This document shows positions 6,732-9,699 of a stretch of DNA of 9,699 nt, one piece after another. The notes beneath the pieces are model-generated. The model had not been told where the DNA came from and did no database searches. It saw nothing but the letters and a program-made list of their open reading frames with translations. This DNA is from Paenibacillus_AK sp041641375 (GTDB lineage: Bacteria; Bacillota; Bacilli; Paenibacillales; YIM-B00363). Numbering within the stretch: position 1 is the first letter of the stretch; each line of letters starts with the position of its first letter. A program made the translations under genes and the position numbers. The stretch is from positions 1-9,699 of the forward strand of contig JBEPYM010000137.1 of assembly GCA_041641375.1 (NCBI GenBank). The letters run 5' to 3'.

Positions 6732-6772
6732 GCCCTCGCACCTTTTCTATCGTTCCTTTTTTTGCACCCAGC

Positions 6773-7603
6773 TTATCGCAAATCCTTCATCGCTACAAAT
6801 TCCATATCCGTAAACGTGTAATTTTCTCCGGCCATGGCCCAGATGAACGTATAGTTGCTTGTTCCGACGCCGGAGTGGATCGACCATCCCGGGGAAATGA
6901 TCGCCTGCTCGTTCTTCACGACGAGGTGGCGCGTTTCGCTCGGCTCGCCCATGAAGTGGAATACGCGGGTATCCTCCGCCATGTCGAAATAGAAGTACGC
7001 TTCCATGCGACGGTCATGAATGTGCGCCGGCATCGTGTTCCACATATTGTTCGGCTTCAGCAGCGTCATGCCGAGCATAAGCTGGCAGCTCTGAACGCCG
7101 TCGGCGTGAATATATTTGTAGATCGTGCGCTCATTTGATTGCGCAAGTGAACCAAGGTGAACCGGCTCCGCCTCGGCAATTGCTACCTTGCGGGTCGGCA
7201 ATGTTTTGTGCGCCAGCGAGGAGACGAGATAGAAGCGCGCCGGGTTGCTCTCATCGCTGCTCGTGAACAGCACATCCTTCGTGCCCATGCCGATGTACAG
7301 ACAATCCTGCTTCTCCAGGCTGTACGACACCCCGTCCGCTTCGACGCTGCCGGGTCCGCCGGTGTTAATGATGCCGATCTCGCGGCGCTCGAGGAAATAT
7401 TCCGTTTTCAGCTTGTCGCCCACGTCGAGCTTGATTGCTTCGCCGGTCGGCACAGCGCCGCCGATAATGACGCGGTCGTGATGCGTATAGACGGCCTTCA
7501 GCTCGCCCGGCACCATCACGGCTTCCATTAAATATTCCTGACGGAGGCGGTCGGTCGTGTAATGCTTGGCTTCATTCGGATTGGTAGGCTGGCGAATTTC
7601 CAT
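6773..7603 (-). CDS. kduI: 5-dehydro-4-deoxy-D-glucuronate isomerase KduI
   Basis: This 276-residue cytosolic cupin enzyme converts 5-keto-4-deoxyuronate (from pectin or glycosaminoglycan lyase products) to 2,5-diketo-3-deoxygluconate; KduD then normally reduces that. E. coli KduI has 278 residues. Four zinc ligands are visible: His194 and His196 in PAHIHDRR, Glu201 in RMEAYFYF, and His243 in WSIHSGVG. The N-terminus MEIRQPTNPNEAKHYTTDRLR is family-typical. I chose ATG 7603, with AAAGGAG about 10 bases upstream. The frame stays open a further 48 codons upstream, but that part is low-complexity promoter DNA. No kduD lies beside it, which is unusual enough to note; it may lie elsewhere. The DeoR-type regulator gene follows by 41 bases. 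Confidence 0.95.
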   Translation of the reverse strand: MEIRQPTNPNEAKHYTTDRLRQEYLMEAVMVPGELKAVYTHHDRVIIGGAVPTGEAIKLDVGDKLKTEYFLERREIGIINTGGPGSVEADGVSYSLEKQDCLYIGMGTKDVLFTSSDESNPARFYLVSSLAHKTLPTRKVAIAEAEPVHLGSLAQSNERTIYKYIHADGVQSCQLMLGMTLLKPNNMWNTMPAHIHDRRMEAYFYFDMAEDTRVFHFMGEPSETRHLVVKNEQAIISPGWSIHSGVGTSNYTFIWAMAGENYTFTDMEFVAMKDLR

Positions 7604-7640
7604 GGGTAGGTTGCTCCTTTTGGGTTCGAGATTTTCTTTT

Positions 7641-7670
7641 AGCGTACCACATTCGGTGTGATTTTGTACA
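7641..7670 (-). promoter_or_regulatory. Candidate kduI promoter
   Basis: On the minus strand TGTACA (7670-7665, 4 of 6 for TTGACA) is separated by 18 bases from TACGCT (7646-7641, a weak -10). This is the best promoter-like pair upstream of kduI. A weak -10 would fit an activated or repressed catabolic gene. A half site like the CRP/FNR box overlaps the -35. Confidence 0.3.
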
Positions 7671-7701
7671 CTTTTGTTTGAAAATGTTTGGTTGGCATCA
7701 G

Positions 7702-7717
7702 TGTGATTTCGATCACA
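7702..7717. promoter_or_regulatory. CRP/FNR-family binding site
   Basis: TGTGATTTCGATCACA is a perfect match to TGTGA-N6-TCACA, with 6-base arms TGTGAT/ATCACA. Crp/Fnr-superfamily regulators, including Fnr in Bacillus, bind this class of site. It lies in the divergent region between kduI (minus) and the chemotaxis gene (plus). A partial copy sharing GTGTGATTT occurs at 7656-7664, 45 bases away. The site is seen directly; which regulator uses it and for which gene is inference. Confidence 0.55.
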
Positions 7718-7726
7718 GCCGGGCAT

Positions 7727-7755
7727 TTGGAAGGATGGTACGCTCATGCTACAAC
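7727..7755 (+). promoter_or_regulatory. Candidate promoter of the chemotaxis receptor gene
   Basis: TTGGAA (7727-7732, 4 of 6) and TACAAC (7750-7755, 4 of 6) are separated by 17 bases, with an extended -10 TG at 7747-7748. The predicted transcript start near 7762 would leave a very short leader, which lowers confidence. The CRP/FNR box would centre about 52 bases upstream of it. Confidence 0.3.
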
Positions 7756-7777
7756 TGGGTGGAGGGGGAAATGGCGG

Positions 7778-9049
7778 ATGAAATGGGGAATCGTGCGAAA
7801 AATGGTGACGGGGATCGTGGTCGTATCGGCGGTCACGTATTCAACGAGCGCATTTTTTATATTTGGATTGAAGGATTTGCTGGCGCCGGAGATGGCGAAT
7901 TGGCTCTATGTCGGCGGCGTGCTCGCGATGGGGGTGATGTGGACCGGGATTCTAGGCTGGCTGGCCGCGAGATGGTTTGTCGCGCCGCTCGTTCGTTTGA
8001 CTGAGGCGGTCAAGCAAGCGGCGTCCGGTGATCTTACCGTCCACGTTCCGATCCCGAGCCGTAAAGATGAAATCCACAAGCTGACCGTCTCGTTCCGGGA
8101 CTTGATGAATGAATTGAGGCGGGTCATCGGGGATATTTCCAGCCATGCGGAATCTACCCATTCAAGTGCAGCTGCGCTCAGCGAGGCGATGAACGAGGCG
8201 GCGCAGGAGGTTGTAGCGATTGGTGAGCTGATGGAGGGGATCTCCGGCAGCGCGGCCGGCCAGGAGCGGTCGGCTGCCATGACGCTGGCTGTCACGGAGG
8301 CGATGTCCGAGGATGCGGCGGAGATGGCCAAGCAGGCGCGAATTGCGATGAATACGGCGGTGCATATGCAGGCCAGCATCGGAACGAATGCAAGGCTGAT
8401 TGGCAAGCTCGCTGAAGATTTAAAGGGCTTCGGGAAGTGGAACGAGCAGATGCTGGACTGGGTAGGCGGACTTGACAAGGAAGCGAAGCAAATTGGTGCG
8501 ATCTCGCTTATGGTGAAGGAAATCACTGATCAGACGCAGCTGCTCGCATTGAATGCAGCTATTGAGGCGTCGCATGCAGGTGAGCACGGTCGCGGCTTCG
8601 GCGTTGTCGCGTCGGAAATCCGCAAGCTGTCCGAGCAAAGCGTCGGCGCGGTGGAGCAAATTAACACGATCCTAGGCTTGGTCGAGAAGCGGATTCGCCA
8701 AGTGGTCGAGCAGATGCATGAGCAGTCCGCTCGGGTGCGCGAGCAGTCGGCCAGCGGCGAGCAGGCGTCCGAAGCGCTGCTTGGCATTCGTGATTCGACG
8801 AGCCGCACGGCTGAATCGGTGCGTTCAATTACTGAGCTTGCACTGCAGCAATCGGATGGGGTGAAGCAGGCGTACGAGCAGTGCCGCCAGCTGTCCGAGG
8901 CGGCTCGCTCGATTGCCGGATCTACTCGCCAGGTGACGCAGTCGACTCAGCAGCAAACGGCCATTCTGGAGGAGGTCGCGTCGACCTCGGATTTGCTGCG
9001 GGAAGGCGCGGATTCGCTCGCGTCGAATGTACGGAGGTTTCGCTTGTAA
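7778..9049 (+). CDS. Methyl-accepting chemotaxis protein with no extracellular sensor domain
   Basis: This 423-residue membrane signal transducer would act on CheA/CheW at receptor arrays to bias swimming. Two membrane spans at about residues 7-30 and 43-66 are joined by only about a dozen residues, so there is no periplasmic-type ligand domain. A HAMP domain (about 67-120: VAPLVRLTEAVKQAASGDL ... IHKLTVSFRDLM) leads into the cytoplasmic coiled-coil signalling domain. Its hairpin tip is at about 252-290 (LLALNAAIEASHAGEHGRGF, where the usual EAARAGE reads EASHAGE). Glu/Gln-rich helices offer methylation sites. I chose ATG 7778, with GGAGGGGG (7761-7768) 9 bases upstream; the upstream in-frame TTG 7688 would add 30 residues of promoter DNA. 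It is monocistronic with a terminator. It may sense membrane state or an internal signal, or work with a partner. Confidence 0.92.
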   Translation: MKWGIVRKMVTGIVVVSAVTYSTSAFFIFGLKDLLAPEMANWLYVGGVLAMGVMWTGILGWLAARWFVAPLVRLTEAVKQAASGDLTVHVPIPSRKDEIHKLTVSFRDLMNELRRVIGDISSHAESTHSSAAALSEAMNEAAQEVVAIGELMEGISGSAAGQERSAAMTLAVTEAMSEDAAEMAKQARIAMNTAVHMQASIGTNARLIGKLAEDLKGFGKWNEQMLDWVGGLDKEAKQIGAISLMVKEITDQTQLLALNAAIEASHAGEHGRGFGVVASEIRKLSEQSVGAVEQINTILGLVEKRIRQVVEQMHEQSARVREQSASGEQASEALLGIRDSTSRTAESVRSITELALQQSDGVKQAYEQCRQLSEAARSIAGSTRQVTQSTQQQTAILEEVASTSDLLREGADSLASNVRRFRL

Positions 9050-9121
9050 TTTGAAGAGGTGGTTTCATCTGGTTAGGCTTGACGGAATGGCAAAGGCTGT
9101 GAGAAAATAGGAGAACGGATG

Positions 9122-9164
9122 AAGCACATCCTTTTCGCATTTGCGGGGAGGCTGTGCTTTTTTT
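9122..9164 (+). terminator. Rho-independent terminator of the chemotaxis receptor gene
   Basis: AAGCACA (9122-9128) pairs with TGTGCTT (9153-9159), with an inner CGC/GCG pairing around ATTT, followed by a T-run (9158-9164). It lies about 75 bases past the stop codon. Confidence 0.85.
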
Positions 9165-9206
9165 GTTTTCATCGGGAGTTTCAGCTGAAATTAGGTGTAA
9201 GGAATC

Positions 9207-9235
9207 ATGAAGTCCTAGTGAACTGTACGTATAAT
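9207..9235 (+). promoter_or_regulatory. Probable promoter of the coiled-coil gene
   Basis: A perfect TATAAT lies at 9230-9235, 51 bases before the start codon. The -35 is weak: ATGAAG at 9207-9212 with a 17-base spacer matches 3 of 6. The placement between the chemotaxis terminator and the coiled-coil gene's ribosome binding site supports it. Confidence 0.5.
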
Positions 9236-9286
9236 GAGAGGACACTCAGGACGGCAGTCATCAATTTGGGGTTGGAGGCATCCGTT

Positions 9287-9699
9287 ATGGACGAAACAAT
9301 GGTGCATGTTATCCTTGATCGAATGGATAAGTTTCAGGAGGGGGTTTATCGGCATCTGTCGCACCTTACCAGTGAGGTAGCCGAGCTTCGTACGGACGTG
9401 GCGGTGCTGAAGGAAGACGTGTCCGAGCTGAAGCAGGACGTGGCGGTGCTGAAGGAAGATGTGTCCGAGCTGAAGCAGGACGTGGCGGTGCTGAAGCAGG
9501 ATGTGGCGGTGCTGAAGCAGGACGTGGCGGTGCTGAAGGAAGACGTGGCGGTGCTGAAGGAAGATGTGTCCGAGCTGAAGCAGGACGTGGCGGTGCTGAA
9601 GGAAGACGTGTCCGAGCTGAAGCAGGACGTGGCGGTGCTGAAGGAAGACGTGTCCGAGCTGAAGCAGGATGTAACGGTGCTGAAGCAGGACGTGGCGGT
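9287..9699 (+). CDS. Heptad-repeat coiled-coil protein (3' end outside window)
   Basis: An open frame runs from ATG 9287 to the window end (137 complete codons, no stop). GGAGG (9274-9278) lies 8 bases upstream. The first 35 residues are non-repetitive and amphipathic (MDETMVHVILDRMDKFQEG ... HLTSEVAELR). After that the protein is a run of 7-residue units of two kinds, QDVAVLK and EDVSELK. Val and Leu fall at a and d heptad positions and Lys, Glu, Gln and Asp elsewhere, which predicts a long regular parallel coiled coil. There is no signal peptide in the visible part. Similar short Firmicute proteins exist as hypothetical proteins; I do not know a function. It has its own promoter and follows a terminator, so it is not co-transcribed with the chemotaxis gene. 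Confidence 0.82.
   Translation, partial: MDETMVHVILDRMDKFQEGVYRHLSHLTSEVAELRTDVAVLKEDVSELKQDVAVLKEDVSELKQDVAVLKQDVAVLKQDVAVLKEDVAVLKEDVSELKQDVAVLKEDVSELKQDVAVLKEDVSELKQDVTVLKQDVA
9392..9699 (+). repeat. 21-bp in-frame tandem repeat inside the coiled-coil gene
   Basis: Fourteen full units of 21 bp plus a partial fifteenth run to the window edge. Units are of type A (GTGGCGGTGCTGAAG core) or type S (GTGTCCGAGCTGAAG core). The order is A S A S A A A A S A S A S A' A, where A' has ACG for GCG. This gives a 42-bp super-repeat where A and S alternate. Copies differ mainly at GAC/GAT and CAG/GAA, so they are nearly identical at DNA level. Confidence 0.95.

Noticed and set aside
7604..7747. N-terminal extension of KduI by 48 codons to a start at 7747
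   Set aside because: It runs through the promoter and the CRP/FNR box, shows no resemblance to KduI, and ATG 7603 has a good ribosome binding site and the expected family length.
7688..7777. TTG 7688 as start of the chemotaxis receptor
   Set aside because: No ribosome binding site there. ATG 7778 has GGAGGGGG at good spacing and directly precedes the first membrane span.
8922..9245. A 107-codon minus-strand frame over the end of the chemotaxis gene and its terminator
   Set aside because: It crosses a strong plus-strand terminator, has Ser/Pro-rich composition with no recognisable domain, and the plus-strand gene is certain.
9392..9699. CRISPR array or non-coding satellite
   Set aside because: The units are contiguous, have no unique spacers, are multiples of three and encode perfect heptads behind a start codon with ribosome binding site.

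Overview
The window looks like chromosome from a Gram-positive, Paenibacillaceae-like Firmicute (Paenibacillus/Cohnella type). The grounds are an S-layer-homology (SLH) surface protein, an EcsAB transporter of the Bacillus type, strong purine-rich ribosome binding sites, GTG/TTG starts, and GC-rich coding sequence (well above 55% in most genes by eye). This placement is inferred from gene content and style; no database search was possible.

Layout. (1) 108-1352 (+): secreted SLH-domain protein with its own terminator. (2) 1514-4539 (+): a tight operon of ecsA, ecsB (4-base overlap) and an M29-family metallo-aminopeptidase. (3) 4672-5880 (-): a strikingly AT-rich two-gene cassette (roughly one third to under 40% GC in lines I counted). 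It encodes a DUF6978-like protein followed with no gap by a DUF1828/DUF1829-like protein, with its own promoter and terminator. (4) 6015-7603 (-): kduI, then a DeoR-family repressor, ending in a terminator; this is a small uronate-catabolism unit. (5) A divergent control region of about 170 bp (7604-7777) holding a perfect CRP/FNR-type box. (6) 7778-9049 (+): a methyl-accepting chemotaxis protein with almost no extracellular sensor domain, with a terminator. (7) 9287-9699 (+): the 5' part of a gene for a regular heptad-repeat coiled-coil protein made of near-identical 21-bp units; it runs off the window.

How the parts relate. EcsAB is a membrane ABC system tied in Bacillus to membrane proteolysis and protein secretion, and the co-transcribed aminopeptidase would fit peptide turnover. 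KduI isomerises the unsaturated uronate product of pectin or glycosaminoglycan lyases, and the adjacent DeoR protein is the obvious candidate regulator. The DUF6978-DUF1828/1829 pair is the clearest accessory element. It differs in base composition from both sides, is bounded by terminators, and its function is unknown to me. It is the best candidate here for an undescribed system, possibly a toxin-antitoxin-like or defence-type pair, though nothing in the sequence proves that.

Stretches without genes: 1-107 is an incomplete leader with one hairpin. 1353-1513, 4540-4671, 5881-6014, 7604-7777 and 9050-9286 hold only terminators, promoters and operator-like sites.
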